From an uncultured Faecalibacterium sp. (GTDB lineage Bacteria > Bacillota > Clostridia > Oscillospirales > Ruminococcaceae): 64,000 nucleotides of DNA. Every line of letters starts with the position of its first letter. The first letter of the stretch is position 1. Shown here piece by piece: positions 8,580-17,362 of the stretch. Below the pieces are notes generated by a model. The model was not told the DNA's origin and did not search any database. It was given only the letters and a program-made list of their open reading frames with translations. The translations under genes were made by a program, and so were the position numbers. The stretch spans positions 1 through 64,000 of the forward strand of contig CALFLK010000012.1 of NCBI GenBank assembly GCA_937880095.1, in the 5' to 3' direction.

Positions 8580-9704
8580 ATGAAAAAGATTATCGAGCTG
8601 AAAAACATCTCCAAATCTTTTGACGGCGAAGTCATTTTGGACAACATCAACCTGGATATTTACGATAACGAGTTTGTTACCCTGCTGGGTCCTTCCGGCT
8701 GCGGCAAAACGACTACGCTGCGTATGATCGGCGGTTTTGAACAGCCGGATAAGGGTGACGTGGTTTTTATGGGCGAGCGTATCAACGATACCCCGCCGCA
8801 TAAGCGCAATATCAATACGGTTTTCCAGAAGTATGCACTGTTCCCGCATCTGAATGTGTTTGAGAACGTGGCATTCCCCCTGTGCGAAAAGAAAGTGCCC
8901 AAAGAAGAAATCGAAGAAAAGGTCAATGATATGCTGAGCAAGGTGATGATGTCTGCATTTGCACATCGTCGCGTCACCAGCCTGTCTGGTGGTCAGCAGC
9001 AGCGTGTTGCCATTGCACGCGCACTGATCAGCCACCCCAAGGTCCTGCTGCTGGATGAGCCTCTGGGCGCACTGGATTTGAAGCTGCGCAAGGATATGCA
9101 GGTGGAGCTGAAGAAGATTCAGAAGAGCACCGGTATTACCTTTATTTTCGTCACCCATGACCAGGAAGAAGCCTTGAGTATGTCTGACACCATCGTGGTT
9201 ATGAGCGAAGGTAAGATTCAGCAGATTGGTACGCCTACGGATATTTACAACGAGCCGCAGAACGCTTTTGTTGCGGACTTTATCGGTGAGAGTAACATCG
9301 TGGACGGCATCATGCTGGAGGACTACAAGGTGCGCTTTGCCGGTCATACCTTTGAGTGCTTGGATGCAGGTTTTGCACCCAAGGAGCCGGTTGACGTGGT
9401 GGTTCGTCCTGAGGACGTGGATATTGTTCCTCCGGAAGATGCAATGCTGAAGGGCAAGGTCACTTCCGTTACCTTCATGGGCGTGCATAACGAAATCATC
9501 GTGGACATTAACGGCTTTAAGTGGATGATCCAGACCACTGAGTCGCTGGACGAGAATGCAGTTGTTGGTCTTTCTCTGGACCCGGATGCCATCCACATCA
9601 TGAAGAAATCGGAGTATTCCGGTATGTTCGGTGACTATTCCTCCTTCTCTGATGAAGTGGACGAACTGGCAACCCTTGAAGAAGAGGGAGAGGAAGAAGA
9701 ATGA
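8580..9704 (+). CDS. potA: Spermidine/putrescine ABC transporter ATP-binding protein PotA
   Basis: The 374-residue ATPase powers polyamine import. Walker [10 protein letters not shown] is near residue 38, the signature [15 protein letters not shown] near 138, Walker [12 protein letters not shown] near 158 and the switch histidine in FVTHDQ near 192. A C-terminal TOBE domain (about residues 275-350) is typical of PotA/MalK-type subunits. The acidic tail [14 protein letters not shown] is a lineage feature. ATG 8580 sits seven bases after GGGAG; ATG 8574 is possible. It overlaps potB by four bases (ATGA), so the four genes are translated as one operon under the structured leader. Confidence 0.93.
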   Translation: MKKIIELKNISKSFDGEVILDNINLDIYDNEFVTLLGPSGCGKTTTLRMIGGFEQPDKGDVVFMGERINDTPPHKRNINTVFQKYALFPHLNVFENVAFPLCEKKVPKEEIEEKVNDMLSKVMMSAFAHRRVTSLSGGQQQRVAIARALISHPKVLLLDEPLGALDLKLRKDMQVELKKIQKSTGITFIFVTHDQEEALSMSDTIVVMSEGKIQQIGTPTDIYNEPQNAFVADFIGESNIVDGIMLEDYKVRFAGHTFECLDAGFAPKEPVDVVVRPEDVDIVPPEDAMLKGKVTSVTFMGVHNEIIVDINGFKWMIQTTESLDENAVVGLSLDPDAIHIMKKSEYSGMFGDYSSFSDEVDELATLEEEGEEEE

Positions 9705-10591
9705 AGCGTGAAAGTGTAAAGCGGACCCCTGCCTGCTATAAGGCGGCGCTGGTTCCGTATTCCATTTGGAGTTTTTTATTTGTGCTGGTGCCGCTGCTGT
9801 TTGTGGCATACTACGCCTTTACGGACAGCAACTTTGCTTTTACCACAGAAAATATCACCCGCTTTTTCACCGCTACCAGCAACATCCGCTCGGACAGCGG
9901 CGCACTGGTTGAGGTGCATACCTATCTGCTGGTATTCTGGCGTTCGGTCAAGCTGGCAGCCATCGCTACTTTGATTTGTCTGGTGCTTGGTTATCCCATT
10001 GCGTACATCATGGCGCGTGCGCCGGAGCGTACCCAGAAAATGATGGTTACGCTGATTATGATTCCCATGTGGATGAACTTCTTGATCCGCACCTACGCAT
10101 GGATGACCATTCTGCAGGATAAGGGTATTCTGAACGGATTTTTGAAGATGCTGGGCTTGCCGCCGGTTCACATTATCGGTACCGAAGCGGCTGTTATCAT
10201 CGGCATGGTGTACGATTATTTCCCGTATATGGTGCTGCCGATTTATTCCATTATCTGCAAAATTGACGGCAACCTGCTGGAAGCTGCTCGCGATCTGGGC
10301 TGTGGCAGTCTGTCCACGCTGCGCCGTGTGGTATTCCCGCTGAGCCTGCCCGGTGTGATTTCCGGTATCACCATGGTGCTGATCCCGTCTATCAGCACGT
10401 TCTATATTTCTCAGAAGCTGGGCAACGGTAAGTTCCTCTTGATCGGTGACGTGATTGAAGGTCAGTATGTGGCAAACAATCTGCACTTTGCCGCAGCGAT
10501 TGCATTCATTCTGATGCTGATTCTGCTGGCTCTGATGGCGCTGGTCAAGTATGTGACAGCGCGCAGCGTATACGGAGGAAAAACGAAATGA
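9701..10591 (+). CDS. potB: Spermidine/putrescine ABC transporter permease PotB
   Basis: This 296-residue inner-membrane subunit has six predicted membrane helices and the cytoplasmic EAA loop [20 protein letters not shown] (near residue 195), which contacts the ATPase. It matches the PotB/CysT-type permease layout, with a large external loop after the first helix. The start overlaps the potA stop (ATGA) and GGAGG lies upstream. Its stop overlaps the potC start. With PotC it forms the heterodimeric channel. Confidence 0.93.
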   Translation: MKRESVKRTPACYKAALVPYSIWSFLFVLVPLLFVAYYAFTDSNFAFTTENITRFFTATSNIRSDSGALVEVHTYLLVFWRSVKLAAIATLICLVLGYPIAYIMARAPERTQKMMVTLIMIPMWMNFLIRTYAWMTILQDKGILNGFLKMLGLPPVHIIGTEAAVIIGMVYDYFPYMVLPIYSIICKIDGNLLEAARDLGCGSLSTLRRVVFPLSLPGVISGITMVLIPSISTFYISQKLGNGKFLLIGDVIEGQYVANNLHFAAAIAFILMLILLALMALVKYVTARSVYGGKTK

Positions 10592-11436
10592 AAACATCTG
10601 CCAAAATTTACAGCGGGCTGATTTTTGCCTTTCTGTTTGCACCTATCGTGGTACTGCTGGTATTCTCCTTTAACGAATCCCGCAGCCTATCGGTCTTTTC
10701 CGGCTTTTCCCTGAACTGGTATGCGGAGCTGCTGAAGGACAGCGCTACGCTGGAAGCTGTCCGCAATTCTCTGCTGCTGGCAACCTGCGCTACTGCCATT
10801 TCGGTTGTGGTGGGTACCATTACCGCGCTGGGCATTGATCGCCTGCGCAGCCGCTGGTATCGTGTTGCTATGAATACGGTAACCGATATCCCCATGACCA
10901 ACCCAGACATCATCACAGGTATCTCTCTGATGCTGATGTTCGTGTTCGTAGGTCGCATGATTGGCACAACGACCAGCCTGAATTTCTGGACTATGCTGCT
11001 GGCACACGTTACCTTCTGCCTGCCGTATGTAATTCTGCAGGTTCTGCCCAAGCTCCAGCAGATGGATAAATCCATGCTGGAAGCAGCGATGGATTTAGGC
11101 TGCACCCCCATGCGTGGCTTTTTCAAGGTGGAACTGCCTGAGATGATGCCCGGCATCATTAATGGCGCAATTATGGCGTTTACCCTGTCGCTGGATGATT
11201 TCGTTATCAGCTACTTTACCAACGGCAATGGCTTTGATACGCTGCCCATCCGCATTTACAGCATGACTAAGAAATCCGTCACGCCGAAAATGTATGCACT
11301 GGCTACGATCATCTTCTTTGTCACAATGGGTCTGCTGCTGATCAACAATTTGGTGGACAATGATGATTCCAAGAAACTGCGCGAGCAGAAAAAGCAAAAT
11401 AAGCGCAGCAAGCGCCGTCGTGTTACCAGCAAGTGA
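10588..11436 (+). CDS. potC: Spermidine/putrescine ABC transporter permease PotC
   Basis: This 282-residue protein has six membrane helices and the EAA loop MLEAAMDLGCTPMRGFFKVE (about residues 163-182). The motif SLDDFVISYFTNG in the fifth helix region is characteristic of PotC. The C terminus is strongly basic (KKLREQKKQNKRSKRRR), presumably cytoplasmic. It overlaps potB by four bases and precedes potD by 38 bases. Confidence 0.93.
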   Translation: MKTSAKIYSGLIFAFLFAPIVVLLVFSFNESRSLSVFSGFSLNWYAELLKDSATLEAVRNSLLLATCATAISVVVGTITALGIDRLRSRWYRVAMNTVTDIPMTNPDIITGISLMLMFVFVGRMIGTTTSLNFWTMLLAHVTFCLPYVILQVLPKLQQMDKSMLEAAMDLGCTPMRGFFKVELPEMMPGIINGAIMAFTLSLDDFVISYFTNGNGFDTLPIRIYSMTKKSVTPKMYALATIIFFVTMGLLLINNLVDNDDSKKLREQKKQNKRSKRRRVTSK

Positions 11437-11474
11437 TGCCGCGCAGAACAGAAAATGAGGAGGACAAGACAAGC

Positions 11475-12593
11475 ATGAACAAAAAGTTCTTAGCCATTTT
11501 TCTGGCACTGGTGCTGATGTTGTGCGTCAGCCTGACGGGCTGTGGCAGCGTCACGAATAATGGGCTGGTTTTGAATGTATATAACTGGGGCGAATATATT
11601 TCGGATGGCAGCGAGGACAGCTTTGATACCATTCACGAGTTTGAAGCCTGGTATCAGGAAACCTATGGTCAGCCGGTCAAGGTCAATTACAGCACCTTTG
11701 CATCCAACGAGGATATGTACAGCAAGCTCGCCAGCGGTGCGGTCAGCTACGATGTGATTATTCCGTCTGATTACATGATCGAGCGTATGCGCAAAGAGGG
11801 TATGCTGGCTCCGCTGAACTTTGATAATATCCCCAATTACAAGAACATTGATGAAGGTTTCAAGGGGCTGTATTACGACCCGGAAAACCAGTATAGTGTG
11901 CCTTATACCTATGGCATGGTCGGCGTTATCTATGATGCTAACGTGGTGGATCCGGCTGATGTGGGCGGATGGGACCTGCTGTGGAATGAAAAATACAAAG
12001 GCAAAATATTGCAGTTCAATAACTCCCGCGATGCTTTCGGTATTGCCCTGTATAAGGACGGTCTGGATGTAAACACCACCGACCGCGCTGTATGGGATAA
12101 GGCGTGTGCAGATTTGATTGATCAGCACCATCTGTTGTATGGTCTGGTTATGGACGAAATCTTTAATCTGATGGAATCCGGCGAAGCTGCCATTGGCTCT
12201 TACTATGCGGGCGACTATTTCACCATGCGTGACGCACAGGCAAAGGATGTGGATCTGCAGTTCTATTATCCGGAACGAACGAACCTTTATATTGATGCCA
12301 TGTGTATTCCGGCTTGCGCCCAGAATAAGGAGTTGGCTGAAATTTTCATCAACTATATGCTGTCAGAAGAGCCGGCGATTGCCAATGCAGAATATACGGG
12401 CTATGCTTCGCCGAATCGCGTCGTGTACGAGAGCGAACAGTATCAGGAAGATATGGGCGAGGAAGCCATGGAAATCCTGTACCCGGAAATGGGCAACTTT
12501 GCAGATAAGTACAACAAGTATGCTTACCGCAATTTGGATGTAGACACTTTGCATTACATCAACGATTTGTGGGAGAACGTAAAAATCAACTAA
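11475..12593 (+). CDS. potD: Polyamine-binding lipoprotein PotD
   Basis: This 372-residue extracytoplasmic solute-binding protein begins with a signal peptide ending in the lipobox LTGC, so it is anchored to the membrane by a lipid-modified cysteine near residue 22. The mature protein starts LNVYNWGEYIS, a hallmark of PotD/PotF, and contains YDVIIPSDYMIERM and VPYTYGMVGVIYD, which line the polyamine site in the family. GAGGAGG lies 17 bases upstream of ATG 11475. Spermidine versus putrescine preference cannot be decided here. A terminator follows. Confidence 0.94.
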   Translation: MNKKFLAIFLALVLMLCVSLTGCGSVTNNGLVLNVYNWGEYISDGSEDSFDTIHEFEAWYQETYGQPVKVNYSTFASNEDMYSKLASGAVSYDVIIPSDYMIERMRKEGMLAPLNFDNIPNYKNIDEGFKGLYYDPENQYSVPYTYGMVGVIYDANVVDPADVGGWDLLWNEKYKGKILQFNNSRDAFGIALYKDGLDVNTTDRAVWDKACADLIDQHHLLYGLVMDEIFNLMESGEAAIGSYYAGDYFTMRDAQAKDVDLQFYYPERTNLYIDAMCIPACAQNKELAEIFINYMLSEEPAIANAEYTGYASPNRVVYESEQYQEDMGEEAMEILYPEMGNFADKYNKYAYRNLDVDTLHYINDLWENVKIN

Positions 12594-12600
12594 TGCAGGA

Positions 12601-12640
12601 AAAGCCGGCAGCGTACCGTGTATAGCTGTCGGCTTTTTTG
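12601..12640 (+). terminator. Terminator of the pot operon
   Basis: AAAGCCGGCAGC pairs with GCTGTCGGCTTT and runs into six T residues. Confidence 0.85.
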
Positions 12641-12663
12641 CGAGTAAAGATAGGAAAGAGAAC

Positions 12664-13311
12664 ATGGCAGAAAAAGAAAAATCACTGGCAGCATGGTTGT
12701 ATCGGCTGCGTAGTCGCTGGGAGGATCGCCGTCTGGGCGGTATTTCGGTGGAAGAAACCAAACCCAGCCGTTTTGCGGCGCAGGGTGCAGAAGCAACCCA
12801 AAGCTCGGATTACCGCTGTCTGGACCGCATCTTCAAAAAGCACGTTCCGCTGACCGAGCAGGACGTGTTTTTGGACGTAGGCTGTGGTGAAGGACGTGTG
12901 CTGACGTATTTGTATTTGCATAAGGCAAAGTGCCGCCTGATGGGCGTAGAATTGGACCCTGACGTTACCGCTACTGCACAAAAGCGCATGGAGCAATGTC
13001 CGGGCGTGGAGATTCGTTGTGCGAATATTCTGGAAGCCCAGGATTTGATGCAGCAGGTGACGGTGTACTATCTGTTCAATCCCTTTAACGGAAAGATTTT
13101 TTCCAAATTTATCGGCGCACTGGAAAAGCAGGTCCCACATCCGATTCGACTGGTGTATCTGTTCGATTATTATGCAGCATATCTGGACGACCGTTCTGGA
13201 TGGACCAAGCTGGCAGGAGAGACCTTCCAGCGCAAAGGCGGCGAAGAAGCAACGTACTCAATCTATCGCTTTGACCCGGCGGAAAAAGCAGCTGCTGAAA
13301 ACAAAAAATAA
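12664..13311 (+). CDS. Class I SAM-dependent methyltransferase
   Basis: This 215-residue protein has the Rossmann methyltransferase motif I FLDVGCGEGRVLTYL (about residues 75-89), followed by an acidic end of strand two (LMGVELDPD) and VYYLFNPFNGKIF at motif IV. The N-terminal 60 residues are basic and arginine-rich. The substrate is unknown; the NPF-type motif IV occurs in enzymes acting on nucleic acids or small molecules. It has its own ribosome site (AGGAAAGAG) and stands between terminators, so it is probably expressed alone. Confidence 0.82.
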   Translation: MAEKEKSLAAWLYRLRSRWEDRRLGGISVEETKPSRFAAQGAEATQSSDYRCLDRIFKKHVPLTEQDVFLDVGCGEGRVLTYLYLHKAKCRLMGVELDPDVTATAQKRMEQCPGVEIRCANILEAQDLMQQVTVYYLFNPFNGKIFSKFIGALEKQVPHPIRLVYLFDYYAAYLDDRSGWTKLAGETFQRKGGEEATYSIYRFDPAEKAAAENKK

Positions 13312-13317
13312 AAAGTT

Positions 13318-13356
13318 CCCCCTAATCCGATGAAGCGTAGATCAGGGGGCTTTTTG
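13318..13356 (+). terminator. Terminator after the methyltransferase gene
   Basis: CCCCCT pairs with AGGGGG around a GC-poor loop and ends in TTTTT. Confidence 0.8.
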
Positions 13357-13403
13357 TTTGTGATAGGAAAAAAGAGATAAAAGGGATAAAAGAGCAGGAG
13401 ATA

Positions 13404-13784
13404 TTACAGAGCAACTTTCCACAGGCCGTGCAGATTGCAGTAAGCATACACGGCAACCGGTTTATCGCTGCCCAAAACAAAGGAAACTTCCGGTGCATCG
13501 CCGGGGTTCAAATACTGCATTTGACCGCCCAGCTCAGTCTGCAAATAGACCCACTGAATATGATGCTCCGGCAGCATAGGATGCGCTACCGTACCGACAG
13601 ATACCTTGCATACGTTGCCATCCATGGCTACAGCAGGCAAATGCTTTTCGCCGCTGGCATCAACGGTATTGGGAATCAGCTCAACCATTTTTTCGCCGCA
13701 GCACAGCATGGGAACTTTGGCGTCGTGAATCACCTGAATCAGGTTGCCACAGTGTTTACAAATCAGAAATTTTACATCGCGCAT
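13404..13784 (-). CDS. dfx: Desulfoferrodoxin (superoxide reductase, two-iron type)
   Basis: This 126-residue enzyme reduces superoxide to hydrogen peroxide without making oxygen. The N-terminal desulforedoxin centre has CKHCGN and LCCGEKM, giving the four cysteines of Fe centre I. The catalytic centre II ligands are seen in EKHLP, AHPMLPEHHIQW and CNLHGLW. ATG 13784 was chosen because AGGAGG lies eight bases upstream; an ATG nine bases earlier abuts that site. It follows the thioredoxin gene by 38 bases on the same strand, and the flavodiiron gene is divergent, making an oxygen-defence cluster. Confidence 0.93.
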   Translation of the reverse strand: MRDVKFLICKHCGNLIQVIHDAKVPMLCCGEKMVELIPNTVDASGEKHLPAVAMDGNVCKVSVGTVAHPMLPEHHIQWVYLQTELGGQMQYLNPGDAPEVSFVLGSDKPVAVYAYCNLHGLWKVAL

Positions 13785-13822
13785 GAAAGGCACCTCCTAT
13801 GCGATAGGGTGATAGAATATTT

Positions 13823-14128
13823 TTACAGCAGCGCCAGAATCTGGTGCTTGGGCAGTGCGCCCATGGTACGGTTGGTAACTTTGCCGTCCTTGATGACGAC
13901 CAGCGTAGGGATGCTGGTTACCTGGAACGCAGCTGCCAGCTCGCGCTCCTCGTCCACATTGATCTTGCAGACCTTGATGTCGGGACGCTCCTCAGCGATA
14001 GCATCCAGAACGGGACCGACACGGCGGCAGGGACCGCACCAGGTTGCCCAGAAATCCAGCAGAACGGGCTTGTCACTGTGAAGAACCTCCTGCTCGAAGG
14101 TTGCGTTGGTAATATGAAGAACAGACAT
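13823..14128 (-). CDS. trxA: Thioredoxin
   Basis: This 101-residue protein has the redox motif WCGPC at about residues 29-33 and the cis-proline segment TSIPTLVV near residue 72. It matches the single-domain thioredoxin length. AAGGAGG lies eight bases upstream of the ATG. It leads a probable two-gene transcript with desulfoferrodoxin and could supply reducing equivalents to it or to peroxidases, which is inference from the operon. It is divergent from fprA. Confidence 0.93.
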   Translation of the reverse strand: MSVLHITNATFEQEVLHSDKPVLLDFWATWCGPCRRVGPVLDAIAEERPDIKVCKINVDEERELAAAFQVTSIPTLVVIKDGKVTNRTMGALPKHQILALL

Positions 14129-14380
14129 AAATTGCCTCCTTGATGTTTGTTTGTGTCTTGCGATGGTCTTATTTTAGCAGGATGCAAACCTGCTTTCTGT
14201 GATTTTGTCACAAAAATGCAGTGATTATGCAGTAAAGATGCAGAAGGTGTAGCATTTGTCGCCAGTTATGCCCAAAATGAAACTTTTCACAACCGCAGGG
14301 CTTGCCTAATAAATACTTTTATACTACTATGAGTAGCGTAATCTATGAAAACCTTGTCAATAAGTAATTGAGGTGAAAAT

Positions 14381-15532
14381 ATGCTGACAAAGGATATTTG
14401 CTATGTAGGCGTGAATGATCACAACGTAGACTTGTTTGAAAGTCAGTATGTTGTGCCGAACGGCATGGCATACAATTCGTATGTGATTCTGGATGATAAA
14501 ATTGCTGTTATGGATACGGTGGACCAGAACTTCGGCGAGCAGTGGCTGAAGAATATCAAGGCTGTTCTGGGTGATCGGAAACCGAATTATCTGGTGGTAC
14601 AGCACATGGAGCCGGACCATTCTGCAAATGTGGACAAATTCATGCAGACCTATCCGGAAACCGTGATTGTGGCTTCTGCAAGTGCATTTAAGATGGTGCA
14701 GAACTTCTTCGGCAAAGATTTTGCAGACCGCCGTGTGATGGCAAAAGAGGGCGATACGCTGTGCTTGGGTCATCATGTGCTGCATTTTGTGATGGCGCCC
14801 ATGGTGCATTGGCCGGAAGTTATGGTTACCTATGACGAAACCGATAAGGTGTTGTTCTCGGCAGACGCGTTCGGCAAGTTCGGTGCATTGGATGTAGAAG
14901 AGGACTGGGCAGATGAAGCACGCCGCTACTATATCGGCATTGTGGGCAAGTATGGTGTTCAGGTGCAGGCTCTGCTGAAGAAAGCTGCAGCACTGGATAT
15001 CGAAACGATTTGCCCGCTGCATGGCCCCATCCTGACGGAAAATCTGGGTTATTATCTGGATCTGTACGATACCTGGTCTGCTTACCGTCCGGAAACCGAG
15101 GGCGTTCTGGTAGCGTATAATTCCATCTATGGCAATACCGGCAAGGCTGTGGAACTGCTGGCAGAAAAGCTGCAGAAGAAGGGTGCAACAATTGTTGTTC
15201 GTGATCTGGCGCGCTGTGATATGGCACAGGCAGTGGCAGAAGCCTTCCGTTACAGCAAGCTGGTGCTGGCAACGCCGACCTACAACGGTGATGTGTTCCC
15301 CTTTATGAAGGACTTTATCAACCACCTGACCGAGCGCAACTATCAAAACCGCACGGTGGGTTTGATGGAGAATGGCTCTTGGGCGCCGATGGCTGCACGC
15401 GTGATGCGTGGTATGTTGGAGAAATCCAAGAACCTGACCTTTGCAGAAAATACCGTTACCGTTACTTCTGCACTGAATGAAGCTTCTGCCGCAAAGGTAG
15501 ATGCTTTGGCAGAAGAATTGTGCAAGGCATAA
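14381..15532 (+). CDS. fprA: A-type flavodiiron protein (oxygen/nitric oxide reductase)
   Basis: This 383-residue cytoplasmic enzyme reduces oxygen to water (or nitric oxide to nitrous oxide) in anaerobes. The N-terminal metallo-beta-lactamase-like domain (residues 1-245) carries the diiron ligands in HMEPDHSAN (about 79-87), a histidine in PMVHWPE near 148, and CPLHGP near 225. The C-terminal flavodoxin domain (about 250-383) has the FMN phosphate loop YNSIYGNTGKA. The start has GAGGTG seven bases upstream. Electrons normally come from rubredoxin, and no rubredoxin gene is nearby. Confidence 0.93.
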   Translation: MLTKDICYVGVNDHNVDLFESQYVVPNGMAYNSYVILDDKIAVMDTVDQNFGEQWLKNIKAVLGDRKPNYLVVQHMEPDHSANVDKFMQTYPETVIVASASAFKMVQNFFGKDFADRRVMAKEGDTLCLGHHVLHFVMAPMVHWPEVMVTYDETDKVLFSADAFGKFGALDVEEDWADEARRYYIGIVGKYGVQVQALLKKAAALDIETICPLHGPILTENLGYYLDLYDTWSAYRPETEGVLVAYNSIYGNTGKAVELLAEKLQKKGATIVVRDLARCDMAQAVAEAFRYSKLVLATPTYNGDVFPFMKDFINHLTERNYQNRTVGLMENGSWAPMAARVMRGMLEKSKNLTFAENTVTVTSALNEASAAKVDALAEELCKA

Positions 15533-15554
15533 TCTCAAATTTGTTGTAAATAAC

Positions 15555-15598
15555 AAAAGCGGCTGCTGTACATTTTTGTACAGCAGCCGCTTTTTATT
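15555..15598 (+). terminator. Strong terminator after fprA
   Basis: The 17-base arms 15555-15571 and 15578-15594 pair perfectly and end in TTTTT. Confidence 0.9.
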
Positions 15599-15616
15599 TA
15601 TTGAGGAATATACACA

Positions 15617-15654
15617 ATGAAAAATGCCCCGAATCCGAAATGGATTCGAGGCAT
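15617..15654 (-). terminator. Terminator of the first Asp-Thr tRNA unit
   Basis: On the minus strand GAATCC and GGATTC, extended by ATGCC/GGCAT, form a hairpin followed by a T-run. A near copy follows the second unit. Confidence 0.85.
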
Positions 15655-15660
15655 TTGCTA

Positions 15661-15736
<76 letters not shown>

Positions 15737-15739
15737 AAA

Positions 15740-15816
15740 TGGCGACCCGGAACAGGCTCGAACTGTCGACCTCTAGCGTGACAGGCTAGCGTTCTAACCA
15801 ACTGAACTACCGGGCC
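15740..15816 (-). tRNA. tRNA-Asp (anticodon GTC), copy 1
   Basis: A 77-base cloverleaf with acceptor GGCCCGG/CCGGGTC, anticodon loop CTGTCAC and encoded CCA. It leads the first two-tRNA unit. Confidence 0.97.
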
Positions 15817-15849
15817 ATCTGTACAACTGCGTTAGCAGCGACAACACTT

Positions 15850-15878
15850 ATTATATGGATAAGAGAGGCATTTGTCAA
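15850..15878 (-). promoter_or_regulatory. Consensus promoter of the first tRNA unit
   Basis: On the minus strand TTGACA (15873-15878) and TATAAT (15850-15855) are both perfect, with 17 bases between. Confidence 0.9.
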
Positions 15879-15970
15879 GAGAAAAACGCAAAACGATAGA
15901 GAAAATATCGAATATGGTGCTGAACCGGCAGAAGATCCAGTGCATAGAATCAAAAAACGATAGCTTGGAT

Positions 15971-16010
15971 AACAAAAAAATACCCCGAATCCGAAGTGGA
16001 TTCGAGGTAT
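15971..16010 (-). terminator. Terminator of the second Asp-Thr tRNA unit
   Basis: Same GAATCC/GGATTC hairpin as the first unit, with a T-rich tail on the minus strand. Confidence 0.85.
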
Positions 16011-16016
16011 CTGCTG

Positions 16017-16092
<76 letters not shown>

Positions 16093-16095
16093 AAA

Positions 16096-16172
16096 TGGCG
16101 ACCCGGAACAGGCTCGAACTGTCGACCTCTAGCGTGACAGGCTAGCGTTCTAACCAACTGAACTACCGGGCC
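16096..16172 (-). tRNA. tRNA-Asp (anticodon GTC), copy 2
   Basis: Identical in sequence to the copy at 15740-15816. Confidence 0.97.
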
Positions 16173-16202
16173 ATCTGTGCGATGCTTACCGCAACGATAG
16201 CT

Positions 16203-16231
16203 ATTATACGGGTTTTGTTTGGTTTTGTCAA
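16203..16231 (-). promoter_or_regulatory. Consensus promoter of the second tRNA unit
   Basis: On the minus strand TTGACA (16226-16231) and TATAAT (16203-16208) are perfect with a 17-base spacer; the spacer differs from that of unit 1. Confidence 0.9.
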
Positions 16232-16363
16232 TGGGAATTTTGAAAAAAAGGAAAAACTTTTTTGCGTAAAGAAACAAAAACTAAAATATGGACGCAAAAC
16301 AGTTGATTTTTGGATGCTATTTTGACATTGTGAAAAAAAGATTAAAAAAATGACAGAATCCTA

Positions 16364-16392
16364 TTGACATTTTGTGCGTTTTCGGGTAATCT
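16364..16392 (+). promoter_or_regulatory. Promoter of tRNA-Trp
   Basis: TTGACA (16364-16369) and TAATCT (16387-16392), spacer 17, about 30 bases before the tRNA. Confidence 0.75.
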
Positions 16393-16420
16393 AAGTGAGC
16401 ACGATTCGTGCAGCACATAT

Positions 16421-16496
16421 AGGGGCATAGCTCAGCTGGTAGAGCAGCGGTCTCCAAAACCGCGTGCCGAGGGTTCGAAACCTTCTGCCCCTGCCA
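16421..16496 (+). tRNA. tRNA-Trp (anticodon CCA)
   Basis: A 76-base cloverleaf with acceptor AGGGGCA/TGCCCCT, anticodon loop CTCCAAA between GCGGT/ACCGC, and encoded CCA. It has its own promoter and terminator. Its CCA anticodon reads UGG. Confidence 0.97.
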
Positions 16497-16500
16497 AATA

Positions 16501-16542
16501 AACCGCTTGTTGATGTTTTCGGACATGGCAAGCGGTTTTTTG
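16501..16542 (+). terminator. Terminator of tRNA-Trp
   Basis: AACCGCTTG pairs with CAAGCGGTT and ends in a T-run. Confidence 0.85.
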
Positions 16543-16692
16543 TTTGCTTGTGTAAAAAATATTGCGAAAATACGCGGTACGGTACACAGGATTCTGTAAA
16601 ATGCGATATACTGAAGAAAAGAGAGTTGCGCGCTGCGGAAGAAAAGTGCATTCGGAAGCAGGGCGGACTCTTATAGAGAGGAGCGTTTTACT

Positions 16693-17328
16693 ATGAAGCG
16701 GAGTTTAATGTTCGTACTGTCGATTTTGCTGGCATTCAGTTTGACAGCCTGTCATACTGCGCCCAGTACCCTGCCGACGGCTACGCCGAACCCAACGGCA
16801 GCGGAGAGTGAAGCGGTTTCTACACCGGAACCGATTGCAACGGAAACCCCGGAAGCAACGCCACAAGAGAAAAACATTACACTGTCGGCATCGCTTCTGG
16901 AAATGTTGTGGAAAAATCAAGAATCGTTTGACTTAGAAGCCTATGCGGCGTATCTTACAGAGTGGGAAACGATTACGGCGGCAAATGTGCAGCCGGATGG
17001 ATCTGTTATGGTGTCGCTGACAGCTGAAAATCACGAAAAGTTATTGGACGAGCTGCGTCAGCAGTTACTGGATACAGAAAATGTAGCGCAGGACGGGCTG
17101 GAGTCGGTAGAAGTCAACGAAGATTGCACCGAAATGAAGCTGCTTGTGAATAAAAAGCAGTACGAAACGGGATACAATCGGTTATTTGTGACACAAAAGC
17201 AGTTCGAGGCGGTACAGTGGCAGGCGTTTTCCGGTAGTTGGGACGGCGAATTGGAAACGCGTGTTCTGGACGCCGATACCGGTATTCTGCTGGAAACGGT
17301 GGAACTGGATAATTTATGGGATCGCTAA
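16693..17328 (+). CDS. Lipoprotein of unknown function
   Basis: The 211-residue product has a signal peptide with lipobox LTAC (cysteine near residue 20), then a proline/threonine/glutamate-rich linker (about residues 22-62) such as TPEPIATETPEATP, then a roughly 145-residue mature domain of mixed helix and strand character. I do not recognise the domain. The layout predicts an extracytoplasmic protein held at the membrane on a flexible stalk. GAGAGGAG precedes the ATG. It lies 34 bases before the antiporter gene and may share its transcript. Confidence 0.7.
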   Translation: MKRSLMFVLSILLAFSLTACHTAPSTLPTATPNPTAAESEAVSTPEPIATETPEATPQEKNITLSASLLEMLWKNQESFDLEAYAAYLTEWETITAANVQPDGSVMVSLTAENHEKLLDELRQQLLDTENVAQDGLESVEVNEDCTEMKLLVNKKQYETGYNRLFVTQKQFEAVQWQAFSGSWDGELETRVLDADTGILLETVELDNLWDR

Positions 17329-17362
17329 AGGGTAAGGCTCATTTTCAAGAAAGGAAGTTTCT

